From Alteromonadaceae bacterium (GTDB taxonomy: Bacteria; Pseudomonadota; Gammaproteobacteria; Pseudomonadales; Oleiphilaceae), in NCBI GenBank assembly GCA_013393545.1, contig JABXHG010000585.1, forward strand, positions 1 to 28,047: a stretch of DNA of 28,047 nucleotides. The letters are read 5' to 3'. The notes beneath the pieces were generated by a model. The model made no database searches. It was not told where the DNA came from and worked only from the letters and a program-made list of their open reading frames with translations. The position numbers and the translations under genes are program-made. Shown here piece by piece: positions 16,331 to 24,743 of the stretch (within the stretch, counting starts at the first letter, position 1; every line of letters begins with the position of its first letter).

Positions 16331-17002
16331 CTACCGGTCCTCAAGGATGAGAACCACCAGCTCCTTCGGCCCGTGGGCACCGTAGGCCAGCACCTGCTCG
16401 ATATCGGCGGTTTTCGACGGGCCAGACACCAGTAACAGGTTGGTGGGCATGCCCGCCGACCAGTTCTGCTTCTGCATCATGGCGTACAGGTTGTCTTCGA
16501 TCTCGCTGGCTTTCAGCAGAGCGATGTGCAGCGGTGGCAACAGACTCATCAGCCGTGGCTCGTGCCGGTCCGGCCAGAGTGCCAGCGAGCCGGTGGCGGC
16601 AATGCCGCCGATGGTGCCGGTTACGCTCGCCTGAACCTGCCAGAACAATTCATCTTTCCATTCTTCCACCGGCCGCTCGTAGGCCAGCAATTCGGGGCTG
16701 GCGCCAACCTCCTTCCAGTAGCCGGCCAACGCCTGCCCATGCTCGGTGCACGGCGCGTACAACAGGTTATCCACCCCCCGCTCCTGCAAGAGCGCCAGCA
16801 CCTTCTCTGGCCAATGCGCCGCAGGCAATTGATGCACCTCAGTCTGTACCGCTTCCATCAGCGAGCGCAAACGCGTGACCCGGTCTTCCGGCGCATACTG
16901 CCAGGGGCGGGTGACCAGAGCTTCGTCGAACGGGTCAGGGCGCGGGGTCGTGCCGGCAAGACTGCCCCGAAGCTTGTTAAGGATATTGTCGCGAGCACTC
17001 AT
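16331..17002 (-). CDS. lutC: L-lactate utilisation protein LutC
   Basis: A 223-residue LUD-domain protein, the third subunit of the LutABC iron-sulfur L-lactate oxidation complex. Family segments are ASVTGTIGGIAATGSLALW (near 130), PRLMSLLPPLHIALL and the C-terminal NLLLVSGPSKTADIEQVLAYGAHGP split over residues 185-212, with the typical GP-S-KTADIE motif. Its ATG overlaps the lutB stop by four bases (ATGA), so translation is coupled. It is the last gene of the minus-strand lldP-lutABC unit and ends 18 bases from the converging nfsA stop. Confidence 0.92.
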   Translation of the reverse strand: MSARDNILNKLRGSLAGTTPRPDPFDEALVTRPWQYAPEDRVTRLRSLMEAVQTEVHQLPAAHWPEKVLALLQERGVDNLLYAPCTEHGQALAGYWKEVGASPELLAYERPVEEWKDELFWQVQASVTGTIGGIAATGSLALWPDRHEPRLMSLLPPLHIALLKASEIEDNLYAMMQKQNWSAGMPTNLLLVSGPSKTADIEQVLAYGAHGPKELVVLILEDR

Positions 17003-18456
17003 GACCGGCCTCCCGGATTTTCGTTTGTCGTCAGATGCTGGCGCGCCAGATCGTGCAGGGAGCGGCGGGCGGGCACCGGCGCCGTGTGATTATCCGTCCA
17101 GGGCCCCACTTTTTTCGGGGTCAGCTTGCCAAACCGCGTAGCTGTCCACAGAAACGCGCGATACAGGCCTGGGCGGGTGTTCAGGCTTGCCCAGAAACGC
17201 CAGATTGCCCGTTCTTTAACGGAGTATTTGGCTCCGCCGTCTTTCACCTTTGGCTGCTCATCGGGGCTTTTCACGTTTTCCTGCCGTAGCCGCTGCAACA
17301 GCTCCGGAATCGGAATCTTGACCGGGCAGACTTCCCCGCAGGCGCCACACAAGGAGGAAGCACTCGGATGGTCCGGCACTGCCTGCAGACCCACCATGTG
17401 CGGGGTAATGATTTTGCCGATGGGGCCTGGATAAACTTCGCCATAGGTGTGGCCACCCACCCGGGTATACACAGGGCAGTGGTTCATGCAGGCACCACAA
17501 CGGATGCAGTTGAGGGTCTGGCGCATCTGGGCGTCCGCGAAGGCGCCGGTGCGGCCGTTGTCCAGCAGCACCAGGTGCACTTCTTCCGGCCCATCCAGTT
17601 CATCCGGTTTGCGCGGGCCAGAGATCATGTTCACGTAGGTGGTGATGGGCTGGCCCAACGCCGAACGGGTCAACAGGGACACCAGCGGCACCACATCCTG
17701 CAGGTTCTCTACCACTTTTTCGATGCCAGTCACCGCCACGTGCACGGGGGGCGCGGTAGTGCTCATGCGCCCGTTGCCTTCGTTTTCCACCAGCAGCAGG
17801 GTACCGGTTTCGGCGATGGCAAAGTTCACGCCGGACACACCAACATCCGCTTCCATGAATTTCTGCCGCAGGGTTTCCCGGCCGATGCGGATCAGCTTGT
17901 TCACATCGTCGGTTTCTTCCTCGCCCAACTTATCGTGGAACAGCTTCGAGACCTGGTAACGGTTCTTGTGAATGGCGGGCATGATGATGTGGGAGGGCTT
18001 CTCACCGTCCAGCTGGACAATGTATTCGCCCATGTCCGACTCCAGGCATTCCACGTTCCGTTCGGCCAGGTAATCATTCATCTCCATTTCTTCGCTGACC
18101 ATGGACTTGCCCTTGACCACCTGCGAGCCCTGTTTGGATTCAATGATGGAGTGAACAACCCGGTTCGCCTCTTCGGTGGTTTCCGCCCAGTGGACGCTCA
18201 CGCCATTTTCCGTGAGCTTCGTCTCCAGCTGCTCCAGCAAATCCGGCAAACGGGACAGGGCACGGGCCTTGATGCGGTTGCCCAGCTCCCTCAGGCCCTC
18301 GCGCTCTTCTTCGTCCGGGAAGGCGTCCGCGCGTTTTTGCATGAGCGAATCCATCGCCACGCGGAAGTTGGTGCGTAGCTGGTCGTCCGCCAGTGCTTCT
18401 TTGGCGCGGCCGCGAAAGGTATCGCTTAACTCGGTAACCGGAATACGTTGGTTCAT
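16999..18456 (-). CDS. lutB: L-lactate utilisation iron-sulfur protein LutB
   Basis: 485 residues from the ATG at 18456, chosen because GGAGGTGCGATC precedes it. An upstream in-frame start at 18486 would overlap lutA further. An N-terminal LUD domain (SKQGSQVVKGKSMVSEE, GVSGVNFAIAETGTLLLV) is followed by two [4Fe-4S] ferredoxin-like clusters: Cys317, 320, 323, 327 (CIRCGACMNHCP) and Cys370, 373, 377 (CGACGEVCPVKIP). With LutA and LutC it oxidises L-lactate to pyruvate at the cytosolic membrane face. Both ends overlap neighbours by four bases (ATGA), which indicates tight translational coupling. Confidence 0.94.
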   Translation of the reverse strand: MNQRIPVTELSDTFRGRAKEALADDQLRTNFRVAMDSLMQKRADAFPDEEEREGLRELGNRIKARALSRLPDLLEQLETKLTENGVSVHWAETTEEANRVVHSIIESKQGSQVVKGKSMVSEEMEMNDYLAERNVECLESDMGEYIVQLDGEKPSHIIMPAIHKNRYQVSKLFHDKLGEEETDDVNKLIRIGRETLRQKFMEADVGVSGVNFAIAETGTLLLVENEGNGRMSTTAPPVHVAVTGIEKVVENLQDVVPLVSLLTRSALGQPITTYVNMISGPRKPDELDGPEEVHLVLLDNGRTGAFADAQMRQTLNCIRCGACMNHCPVYTRVGGHTYGEVYPGPIGKIITPHMVGLQAVPDHPSASSLCGACGEVCPVKIPIPELLQRLRQENVKSPDEQPKVKDGGAKYSVKERAIWRFWASLNTRPGLYRAFLWTATRFGKLTPKKVGPWTDNHTAPVPARRSLHDLARQHLTTNENPGGRS

Positions 18457-19280
18457 GATCGCACCTCCCCGCTGACCCGCTCCCACAGGAAACTGGCCAG
18501 GTGCCGGCCCCGGAAAGCCTGTTTCTGTTTGGCCAGCGAGCCGTTAATGTTCAGCAGACAGCCACCATCGGCGGTGACTATTTCCGCTGCACCGGATTCT
18601 CTGAGTGAACGGGTTTTGTCCAGCACCATGGCGCCGGACACTTCCGGCATGCGCACCGAAAAGGTACCGCCAAAACCACAGCATTCGCTTTCATGGTCGT
18701 GGTCCAGGCGCTCGACATTGCTCAGCCCCGCCAGCAATTCCCGGGCGTGCAGATGGGTATTCATTTCCCGCCGAGCGGAACAGGAGGTGTGCAGGGCGAT
18801 TTGCGTGGGCGGGCCCAGATCCTGCCATTGCACCTTGCACACGTGCAGCAGGAACTCGGTCAGCTCAAACGTACGTTCCGCCAGGCTTTCAACCCGCTTG
18901 AGGGTGTCTGGCTCGTTGGCGAACACTTCCCGGTAATGCTGGCGAAACATGCCCGCGCAGGAGCCGGAAGGCACCACCACGGGCATACCATTATCGAGCA
19001 GATTCAGCTGGGCCCGGGCCACCTCCCGGGCTTCTTCCACATAGCCCGAGGTCCAGGCTGGCTGGCCACAGCAGGATTGCGCCTGTGGAAAGTGCACGCG
19101 AATGCCTTCCCGCTCCAGCAGCCGGATGGCGTCCAGGCCAGCTTCCGGGAAGAAGAGGTCCACCACGCAGGTGCCGAACAGCGTGACCTCGGCCGGCTTG
19201 GCCGGGTAGCTCCGGGGCTTGGGGCGCTCCGGAGCCACACGGGTGGCATTGGGGGCGGCGTCGTAGAACAGCTCACTCAT
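18453..19280 (-). CDS. lutA: L-lactate utilisation protein LutA (CCG domain)
   Basis: A 275-residue protein with two cysteine-rich CCG repeats as in GlpC/HdrB-type subunits. The first includes FGTCVVDLFFPEAG and QSCCGQPAWTSGY (near 70), and SGSCAGMF follows at about 106. The second includes HTSCSARREMN and SECCGFGGTFSVRMPE. The repeats bind the non-cubane or electron-transfer cluster that accepts electrons from lactate oxidation. A ~30-residue N-terminal extension rich in Pro/Arg precedes the domain. GGAGG lies just upstream of the start. The gene follows lldP by 56 bases; that gap contains GGGCTGC-GGA-GCAGCCC, a small hairpin without a T-run at 19304-19320. Confidence 0.92.
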   Translation of the reverse strand: MSELFYDAAPNATRVAPERPKPRSYPAKPAEVTLFGTCVVDLFFPEAGLDAIRLLEREGIRVHFPQAQSCCGQPAWTSGYVEEAREVARAQLNLLDNGMPVVVPSGSCAGMFRQHYREVFANEPDTLKRVESLAERTFELTEFLLHVCKVQWQDLGPPTQIALHTSCSARREMNTHLHARELLAGLSNVERLDHDHESECCGFGGTFSVRMPEVSGAMVLDKTRSLRESGAAEIVTADGGCLLNINGSLAKQKQAFRGRHLASFLWERVSGEVRS

Positions 19281-19336
19281 CAGTCATTGCCTCCGGGTTC
19301 TGCGGGCTGCGGAGCAGCCCTGCCCGTTGTTTCAGG

Positions 19337-21028
19337 TCAGTTCATCAGGGGGTCGGTAACGCCCAGAATATAGGCGGCCACCAGGGCAACCCCACCGGTT
19401 ACTACAAGATAGTAGATAGTCGGGCGAATGGTTTTGCGCAGAGTCTGGCCTTCACGGCCCAGCAAACCAACCGTCGCCGAAGCCGCCACCACATTGTGAA
19501 TCGCGATCATGTTACCGGCAGCCGCACCAACAGCCTGCACCGCCACCATCAGTGCGGTAGACAACCCGAGGCCCTGGGCAACACCAAACTGGAACTGGCT
19601 GAACATCATGTTCGATACGGTATTGGAGCCGGCAAGGAAAGCACCCAACGCACCGACCGTAGGCGCCAGGAAGGGATAAATGCCGCCCACAGAATCCGCC
19701 ACCCAGGTGGCCATGGCCAGCGGCATGCTTGGCAGGTCGGCCAGGTTGACGCCGGAGTTGATCATGATCCGCACCATCGGAATGGTGAACAGCAGTACAA
19801 AGCCCGCGCTGAGCAACACCCCGCCCGACTCTTTCAGGGCTTCACCCATGGCCCTGGTGCTCATCCGGTGGATGAAGAAGGTGGCAATCACCACCATCAC
19901 CAGAATGCCGCCAGGCAGATACAGTGGCTGCACACCGGCGCTGACCCCGGCCTCACCCAGAATGTTCGAGAAGGATACGCCAATGCTGACGAAGAAGTCT
20001 TTCACCGGCGCTACCGTGCGGCTGATCACCAGAATTGCACCCATCAGCACATACGGAAGCCAGGCACGAACGCCACTCATGGGATGGGCGGCGATGTCTT
20101 CCAGCTTCATTTCCAGTTTGCCAACCCACTCGGCCGGCCAGTCTTCACGCTCGGCAAAATCCCAGGTTTTCTTCGGAATCAAAAAGCCTTTCCTGGCCGC
20201 AAACGTGACAATCGCCAGGCCAATCAGGCCACCCAGCAACGACGGAAACTCCGGCCCCATCAGTATACCCGTGATGGCATAGGGCACCACGAAGGCAACG
20301 CCTGCAAACAGGGCAAACGGCAACACTTCCAGACCTTCCTTCCAGCTTTTGTTCTGGCCGAAGAAACGGGTCATCATCACCGCCATCAGCAGCGGCATGA
20401 TCACGCCAGCAATGGCGTGGGTAATGGCAACTTCGGAGGTAATCAGCTGCAGGTAGGCTTCCCAACTGGAACCTGCGGCCTCCAGCTGGCCACTGATCGT
20501 GGCCTCGTCCAGCCCCGTGGTCACACCGACAATGATCGGTGTGCCGACCGCGCCAAACGACACCGGCGTGCTCTGCACCATCATCCCGAGCATAACCGCC
20601 GCCATGGCCGGAAAACCTACCGCCACCAGTAACGGCGCCACAATGGCTGCCGGCGTACCGAAGCCGGATGCGCCTTCAATAAAACTGCCAAACAGCCAGA
20701 CAATGATAATGGCCTGGATCCGCCGGTCCGGCGTGATATTGGTAAAACCAGAGCGAATGGTAGCAATGGCTCCCGAGTGCTTGAGGGTGTTCAGCAGCAA
20801 AATGGCGCCGAAGATAATCCACAACACACCGATCGTGATCACCAGTCCCTGCAGGGTCGAGGCGAAAATTCGGTTCAGGGTCATGTCCCAGGCGGTATAG
20901 CCAAGTACGGCCGTTGCCAGAAAGACAACAGGCATGGCAGTTCGGGCGGGCCATCGCAGGCCGAGAAGCAGAATTCCGGCCAACAGAATGGGGGCAAATG
21001 CCAGCAGGGCGAGTAATCCGGATGACAT
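19337..21028 (-). CDS. lldP: L-lactate permease
   Basis: A 563-residue inner-membrane LctP-family transporter importing L-lactate (often also D-lactate and glycolate) with protons. Typical features are many TM segments, the signature [21 protein letters not shown] (near 113-133), [17 protein letters not shown] and the C-terminal [18 protein letters not shown]. Length equals that of E. coli LldP (551) within about 12 residues. A ribosome-binding site (GGAGAAAACC) precedes the start. It is first in the lldP-lutABC unit and divergent from lldR, with LldR-like operators in its upstream region. Confidence 0.95.
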   Translation of the reverse strand: MSSGLLALLAFAPILLAGILLLGLRWPARTAMPVVFLATAVLGYTAWDMTLNRIFASTLQGLVITIGVLWIIFGAILLLNTLKHSGAIATIRSGFTNITPDRRIQAIIIVWLFGSFIEGASGFGTPAAIVAPLLVAVGFPAMAAVMLGMMVQSTPVSFGAVGTPIIVGVTTGLDEATISGQLEAAGSSWEAYLQLITSEVAITHAIAGVIMPLLMAVMMTRFFGQNKSWKEGLEVLPFALFAGVAFVVPYAITGILMGPEFPSLLGGLIGLAIVTFAARKGFLIPKKTWDFAEREDWPAEWVGKLEMKLEDIAAHPMSGVRAWLPYVLMGAILVISRTVAPVKDFFVSIGVSFSNILGEAGVSAGVQPLYLPGGILVMVVIATFFIHRMSTRAMGEALKESGGVLLSAGFVLLFTIPMVRIMINSGVNLADLPSMPLAMATWVADSVGGIYPFLAPTVGALGAFLAGSNTVSNMMFSQFQFGVAQGLGLSTALMVAVQAVGAAAGNMIAIHNVVAASATVGLLGREGQTLRKTIRPTIYYLVVTGGVALVAAYILGVTDPLMN

Positions 21029-21069
21029 GGTTTTCTCCAGAGTCTTGTTGTGATGATTTATTTTTGGAT

Positions 21070-21086
21070 AATCGGTAATACCAATT
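21070..21086. promoter_or_regulatory. LldR/PdhR-type operator proximal to lldP
   Basis: The 17 bases AATCGGTAATACCAATT closely follow the FadR-subfamily (PdhR/LldR) consensus AATTGGT-N3-ACCAATT. The arms of 8 differ at one base. It lies 42-58 bases upstream of the lldP start, where a repressor would block the promoter. Assignment to the adjacent LldR is by analogy with E. coli lldPRD. Confidence 0.7.
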
Positions 21087-21143
21087 TACAAGAAACAAAC
21101 CAGCACGGTATTTGAGCACTCGCGGGCTGTCAAAGCGAAAAAC

Positions 21144-21159
21144 TAAGACATTGGTCTTA
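21144..21159. promoter_or_regulatory. Middle dyad in the lldP-lldR region
   Basis: TAAGAC-ATTG-GTCTTA, perfect 6-base arms, includes an ATTGGTCTTA half that resembles the other two sites. It could be a third, divergent LldR site between the proximal operators, allowing DNA looping as described for E. coli LldR, or a site for another regulator. Confidence 0.4.
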
Positions 21160-21206
21160 TTTGCTTGCAGTTTCACAGTAAAAACAGGTACAAACAGCTC
21201 CCGAAA

Positions 21207-21223
21207 TTTTGGTCTGACCAATT
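21207..21223. promoter_or_regulatory. LldR/PdhR-type operator proximal to lldR
   Basis: TTTTGGTCTGACCAATT has the perfect core TTGGTC-T-GACCAA (21209-21221). It lies 25-41 bases before the lldR start and suggests autoregulation by the GntR-family product. It matches the consensus of this regulator family closely. Confidence 0.7.
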
Positions 21224-21247
21224 CCGAAAACAGCATCAGGAAGCCCA

Positions 21248-22018
21248 ATGTCTCCACAACCCATTGCACCGAAGCGGCTCGCCGACACGATTGTCGAGCA
21301 ACTGGAAACCATGATCCTGGAAGGCACCCTGCAACCGGGACAGCGGCTGCCGCCGGAACGGACACTGGCCGAGCAGTTCGGCGTGTCCCGCCCATCCTTG
21401 CGTGAAGCCGTAAAGCGACTGGTCGCCAAGGGTTTGCTGGTCAGTCGCCAGGGGGGCGGCAACTTCGTCACCGAAAAACTGGGCACCAGTTTCAGCGACC
21501 CGCTGGTGCAATTGCTCCAAAGCCACCCGGAAGCCCACCGGGACCTGCTGGAATTCCGACGCACGCTGGAGGCCGACTGCGCCTATTACGCAGCCCTCAG
21601 GGCGACCGATGTCGACAGGGAACGGCTGGCGCAGGCCTGGGCGGAGCTGGCAAGCTGCTATCAGAACCCGCCGGAGAACACCATCGAGCGGGAAGCCGCG
21701 GCGGATGCCGGCTTCCACCTCGCCATTGCCGAAGCCAGCCACAATGCGGTGTTACTGCACACCATGCGCAACCTTTTCCATATGCTCAAACACAACATTG
21801 TTACCAGCATCGGCGGGCTCTATGCGCGGGAAAATGACACTCGCCAGGGCCTCCTGGCACAGCACCAGCGGCTGTTTCAGGCCATAATGGAAGGGCAGGC
21901 CGAACAGGCCCGGGGCATTGCCGGCGATCACATTGCCTTTGTCCAAAGCGCCATTTCGCAACACAGCGAAGAGGAAACCCGCAAGCAGCGGGCCCTGCGT
22001 CGAAAAAGCGGTTATTAA
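21248..22018 (+). CDS. lldR: GntR/FadR-subfamily regulator of lactate use
   Basis: A 256-residue DNA-binding regulator. The N-terminal winged helix (residues about 8-75) has the GntR hallmark GTLQPGQRLPPERTLAEQF and VSRPSLREAVKRLVAKGLL. The C-terminal FCD effector domain (about 95-235) has metal/effector-site residues in LLEFRRTLEADCAYYAA, AAADAGFHLAIAEASHN and LAQHQRLFQAIMEGQAEQA. It probably senses L-lactate and controls the divergent lldP-lutABC genes and itself, because three operator-like dyads occupy the 219-base region between them. Its stop codon overlaps the 3' end of the convergent methyltransferase gene by four bases. Confidence 0.92.
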   Translation: MSPQPIAPKRLADTIVEQLETMILEGTLQPGQRLPPERTLAEQFGVSRPSLREAVKRLVAKGLLVSRQGGGNFVTEKLGTSFSDPLVQLLQSHPEAHRDLLEFRRTLEADCAYYAALRATDVDRERLAQAWAELASCYQNPPENTIEREAAADAGFHLAIAEASHNAVLLHTMRNLFHMLKHNIVTSIGGLYARENDTRQGLLAQHQRLFQAIMEGQAEQARGIAGDHIAFVQSAISQHSEEETRKQRALRRKSGY

Positions 22019-22773
22019 GCGGCCGGCAGCTTTTCCCAGACTGTCAGCTCGGAAAAGCTGTGCTGGAACTTGTTGCGGGTCTCGCGGATTACGAACGGCA
22101 GGCTGCGGGGCTCCATCATCAGTTGGAAGCGGCCGGCCAGGGCATCCTGCAGTCCATCCAGGGTGGTGTATTGTTCGCCGTTTTTCTCGAACCCGCCCAG
22201 CCATTCGCTTCTTGGGGTATAGTCTTCCAGCCAGGTGTAGGGCGAGGCGATCACCAGCAGTCCCAGGTCGTTGATTCGATGACAAATATCATCGAGAAAC
22301 TTTGCCGGCTTATACAACCGGTCAATGAGGTTGCCGGCCACCACCAGGTCGTAACCGGCCAGATCCGGCGCCAGGTCGCAGGCATCACCCTGGTGAAAAG
22401 CCACTTTATTGGTGTAAGGCTGCAGCCCCAAGGCGGCCAGCGACCGCGCCTGATAACTCACCAGCTCCCCCTCCTCGGGGCGGGCATAACGGGCTTCGCC
22501 CAGACGAATCACTTCCCTGCATTTATCAATAAAGCGGTGCGAAAAATCCACGCCGTCCACGTGATCAAACTGCCGCGCCAGCTCCAGCGTGGTGCGACCA
22601 CAGGCACAACCGATGTCCAGGGCGCGGCGTGTCGGGCGACCATCCAGCACGGCCATGGCGGCATCCGCTAATTCCTTTGGGAAGTTGCCCTCGCCATGCC
22701 AGGTCTCGCCGAAATGAAATTCCAGGTATTGCGCCAGCGTGGTGTTGTTTTCGTAATAGTCCGTGCTCGACAC
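22015..22773 (-). CDS. Stand-alone OvoA C-terminal-type methyltransferase (putative 4-mercaptohistidine N1-methyltransferase)
   Basis: 252 residues from a GTG at 22773, preferred because GGAGGAG (22779-22785) lies 5 bases upstream. An ATG seven codons earlier would place that site inside the gene. The SAM-binding motif is ALDIGCACGRTTLELARQF (51-69), with VDFSHRF and the central AGNLIDRLYKPAKFL. The sequence closely resembles the methyltransferase domain that ends the ovothiol enzyme OvoA (EEGELVSYQ, SPYTWLEDYTPRSEWLGGF, FVIRETRNKFQHS). Full OvoA also has an N-terminal sulfoxide synthase, which is absent here. It would N-methylate the imidazole of 4-mercaptohistidine to give ovothiol, if the partner exists elsewhere in the genome. 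It converges on lldR with overlapping stops. Confidence 0.85.
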   Translation of the reverse strand: MSSTDYYENNTTLAQYLEFHFGETWHGEGNFPKELADAAMAVLDGRPTRRALDIGCACGRTTLELARQFDHVDGVDFSHRFIDKCREVIRLGEARYARPEEGELVSYQARSLAALGLQPYTNKVAFHQGDACDLAPDLAGYDLVVAGNLIDRLYKPAKFLDDICHRINDLGLLVIASPYTWLEDYTPRSEWLGGFEKNGEQYTTLDGLQDALAGRFQLMMEPRSLPFVIRETRNKFQHSFSELTVWEKLPAA

Positions 22774-23034
22774 GCCTGCTCCTCCGGAAGTCATTGTCCG
22801 ATTATTGTTCAGACCCTTGAGAATAACGCCTCAGCCCTGAAAGAAACAGCCGCGCAACTAATTTCGAAATCATTAAAGCTCAGAAACAATTGATATATGT
22901 CATCCGAATTTCGTACGCTGTCGAACTGATTTGTTAGGGTTGTTATGCGACCTCTGCCCACCACCACAAAAACAGCACGTCAACCGGGCAGAAATCCCGA
23001 AGTTCAATGTGATGAGATGAGAGAGGATTCACCA

Positions 23035-23352
23035 ATGAGCGAGATTAACAAGAGTCGAAGAGTTTTCCTGCGCACCGCTGCTCTGGGCGCTGCCGCCGTG
23101 CCCATGGCGCGTTTTGCCGTCCCCACCGCGCACGCCGCCAAGCCGCACGCGGAAGATGGCCACGCGCTGAATTATGTGAATGATGCCAGCACATCAGACC
23201 ACGCCCGTCACCAGGATGGTCAGCAGTGCCAGAACTGTGTGTTCTGGGCAAAAGACGCGAAAGACGGCTGGGGCACTTGTCGCCACCCGCAGTTCGCCAG
23301 CGTTCAGGTCAACGCCAACGGCTGGTGCAGTAGCTACGCACCGGGCGCCTGA
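23035..23352 (+). CDS. hip: High-potential iron-sulfur protein (HiPIP), Tat-exported
   Basis: 105 residues. A twin-arginine signal (NKSRRVFLRTAALGAAAVPM, cleavage near AHA at residue 34) is followed by a ~70-residue HiPIP domain with the four cluster cysteines Cys65, 68, 82 and 98 (CQNCVFW, GTCRHP, WCSSYAP). The folded [4Fe-4S] protein shuttles electrons in the periplasm, for example to oxidases or peroxidases. The ATG at 23035 follows GAGAGGA. An in-frame ATG at 22945 would put 30 unrelated residues ahead of the Tat motif and is rejected. It has its own upstream region (22774-23034) and a GC-rich hairpin downstream. Confidence 0.93.
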   Translation: MSEINKSRRVFLRTAALGAAAVPMARFAVPTAHAAKPHAEDGHALNYVNDASTSDHARHQDGQQCQNCVFWAKDAKDGWGTCRHPQFASVQVNANGWCSSYAPGA

Positions 23353-23365
23353 TCCATACGCCTGC

Positions 23366-23390
23366 AGGCGGCCGACCCCCGGCCGCCTTT
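23366..23390 (+). terminator. GC-rich hairpin after the HiPIP gene
   Basis: AGGCGGCCG (23366-23374), loop ACCCC, then CGGCCGCC with TTT (23380-23390). The 9-bp stem is perfect but the T-tract is only three long, so termination may be partial. The remaining 210 bases to teaA show no gene and probably hold the tea promoter. Confidence 0.6.
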
Positions 23391-23603
23391 GCGGACTTCC
23401 TTCCCCTCGAAAGCACCTCCGCTCCCCGATTTTCTGCTGAGCCCGGAATCAATTAAACCGGTTTTTCATGGACTTGCCATACACCTTCAGGCACCGGCCG
23501 GGGATGACTCATTTTCCCGATTTCCTTGCGAAAACCCCGTTGTTTTGCCAATCTAAAAAAACGTGACAGTCGCTTAACTAGAAAAAACAGCGGAGAAAAC
23601 GCA

Positions 23604-24632
23604 ATGAGCAGCACAACGACGTTCAAGAAACTGGGCATTGTTTCAGCCTTGGCATTCGCCGGTCTGACGGCCGCAAACTCGGTTAACGCCGCCAACTGGC
23701 GTTACGCCCACGAAGAATACGAAGGCGATGTGCAAGACGTGTATGCCTACGCGTTCAAGGAATACATCGAAGACAATTCCGACCACACCCTGCAGGTGTA
23801 TCGCTTTGGTGAGCTGGGCGAGTCCGATGACATCATGGAACAGACCCAAGCCGGCATCCTGAACTTCGTAAACCAATCACCGGGCTTTACCGGCTCGCTG
23901 ATTCCCGAAGCACAAATCTTCTTCATTCCGTATCTCATGCCCACCGACATGGACATGGTGATCGAATTCTTCCGCGAATCCGAAGCCATCAACGAAGACT
24001 TCCCGGAACTGTACGCCGAAAAAGGTCTCGAGCTGCTGCAGATGTATCCGGAAGGCGAGATGGTGGTCACCGTGGACGAGCCGGTTACCTCGCCTGAAGA
24101 TTTCAACAACAAGAAAATCCGGGTCATGACCAACCCGCTGTTGTCTGAAACCTACTCGGCGTTCGGCGCAACCCCGACTCCGCTGCCGTGGGGCGAAGTA
24201 TACGGCGCGCTGCAGACCAACATGATCCAGGGTCAGGAAAACCCGATTTTCTGGATTGAGTCCGGCGGCCTGTACGAAGTATCCCCGAACCTGGTCTTCA
24301 CCGGTCACGGCTGGTTCACCACCGCCATGATGGCCAACCAGAACTTCTACAACGGCCTGTCTGACGAAGACAAGCAGCTGGTGCAAGACGCCGCTGACTA
24401 TGCCTTTGAAGAGATCATCGTCCACATCGACGGTCTGGCTGACGAAGCTCTGGACAAGATCACCAGCGCCAGCGATGAAGTCACCGTGACCCGCCTCAAC
24501 GATGAACAGATCGAAGCCTTCAAGGCCCGTGCGCCGCAGGTGGAAGAGAAGTTCATCGAAATGACTGGTGAGCGCGGTGAAGAACTGCTGAACCAGTTCA
24601 ACGAAGATCTGCAGGAAGTGCAGAACGACTGA
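23604..24632 (+). CDS. teaA: Ectoine/hydroxyectoine TRAP transporter, periplasmic binding protein
   Basis: 342 residues of the DctP family. A signal peptide (MSSTTTFKKLGIVSALAFAG, cleavage near residue 29-30) precedes a mature protein very like Halomonas TeaA as I recall it (NWRYAHEEYEGDVQDVYAYA, VYRFGELGESDDIMEQTQAG, FVNQSPGFTGSLIPEAQIFF). Glu38, Phe95 and the Arg173 of KIRVMTNP correspond to ligand-site positions of TRAP binding proteins. It would capture ectoine in the periplasm for osmoprotection or catabolism. The ATG at 23604 follows CGGAGAAAA; an in-frame extension of 26 codons lacks a site. Followed by teaB after a hairpin-bearing 111-base gap. Confidence 0.9.
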   Translation: MSSTTTFKKLGIVSALAFAGLTAANSVNAANWRYAHEEYEGDVQDVYAYAFKEYIEDNSDHTLQVYRFGELGESDDIMEQTQAGILNFVNQSPGFTGSLIPEAQIFFIPYLMPTDMDMVIEFFRESEAINEDFPELYAEKGLELLQMYPEGEMVVTVDEPVTSPEDFNNKKIRVMTNPLLSETYSAFGATPTPLPWGEVYGALQTNMIQGQENPIFWIESGGLYEVSPNLVFTGHGWFTTAMMANQNFYNGLSDEDKQLVQDAADYAFEEIIVHIDGLADEALDKITSASDEVTVTRLNDEQIEAFKARAPQVEEKFIEMTGERGEELLNQFNEDLQEVQND

Positions 24633-24651
24633 TCCTGAAGGAACCAGTGAC

Positions 24652-24671
24652 GCCGGGCCAGCAGGCCCGGC
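24652..24671 (+). terminator. Hairpin between teaA and teaB
   Basis: GCCGGGCC-AGCA-GGCCCGGC, a perfect 8-bp stem with a 4-base loop starting 20 bases after teaA. The following CTCATTTC is not a proper T-tract. It likely protects the teaA message or partly terminates, so that the binding protein exceeds the membrane subunits. A second GC-rich cluster follows at 24690-24718. Confidence 0.6.
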
Positions 24672-24743
24672 CTCATTTCAGCTTTAACCCCGCCCCGCCG
24701 GGGAATCTTCCCGCCGGGAGCGACATGTTCTGGAGCAGAATCC

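Noticed and set aside
17368..18378. 336-residue plus-strand open frame opposite lutB
   Set aside because: His/Val/Gly-rich shadow without domain features; lutB is unambiguous.
19496..20632. 378-residue plus-strand open frame opposite lldP
   Set aside because: Composition rich in His, Gln, Asn and Arg, typical of the reverse complement of a membrane-protein gene.
23453..23695. Minus-strand 80-residue frame with a hydrophobic stretch upstream of and overlapping teaA
   Set aside because: Starts inside the teaA signal-peptide region, no ribosome-binding site, hydrophobic run explained by the local composition.
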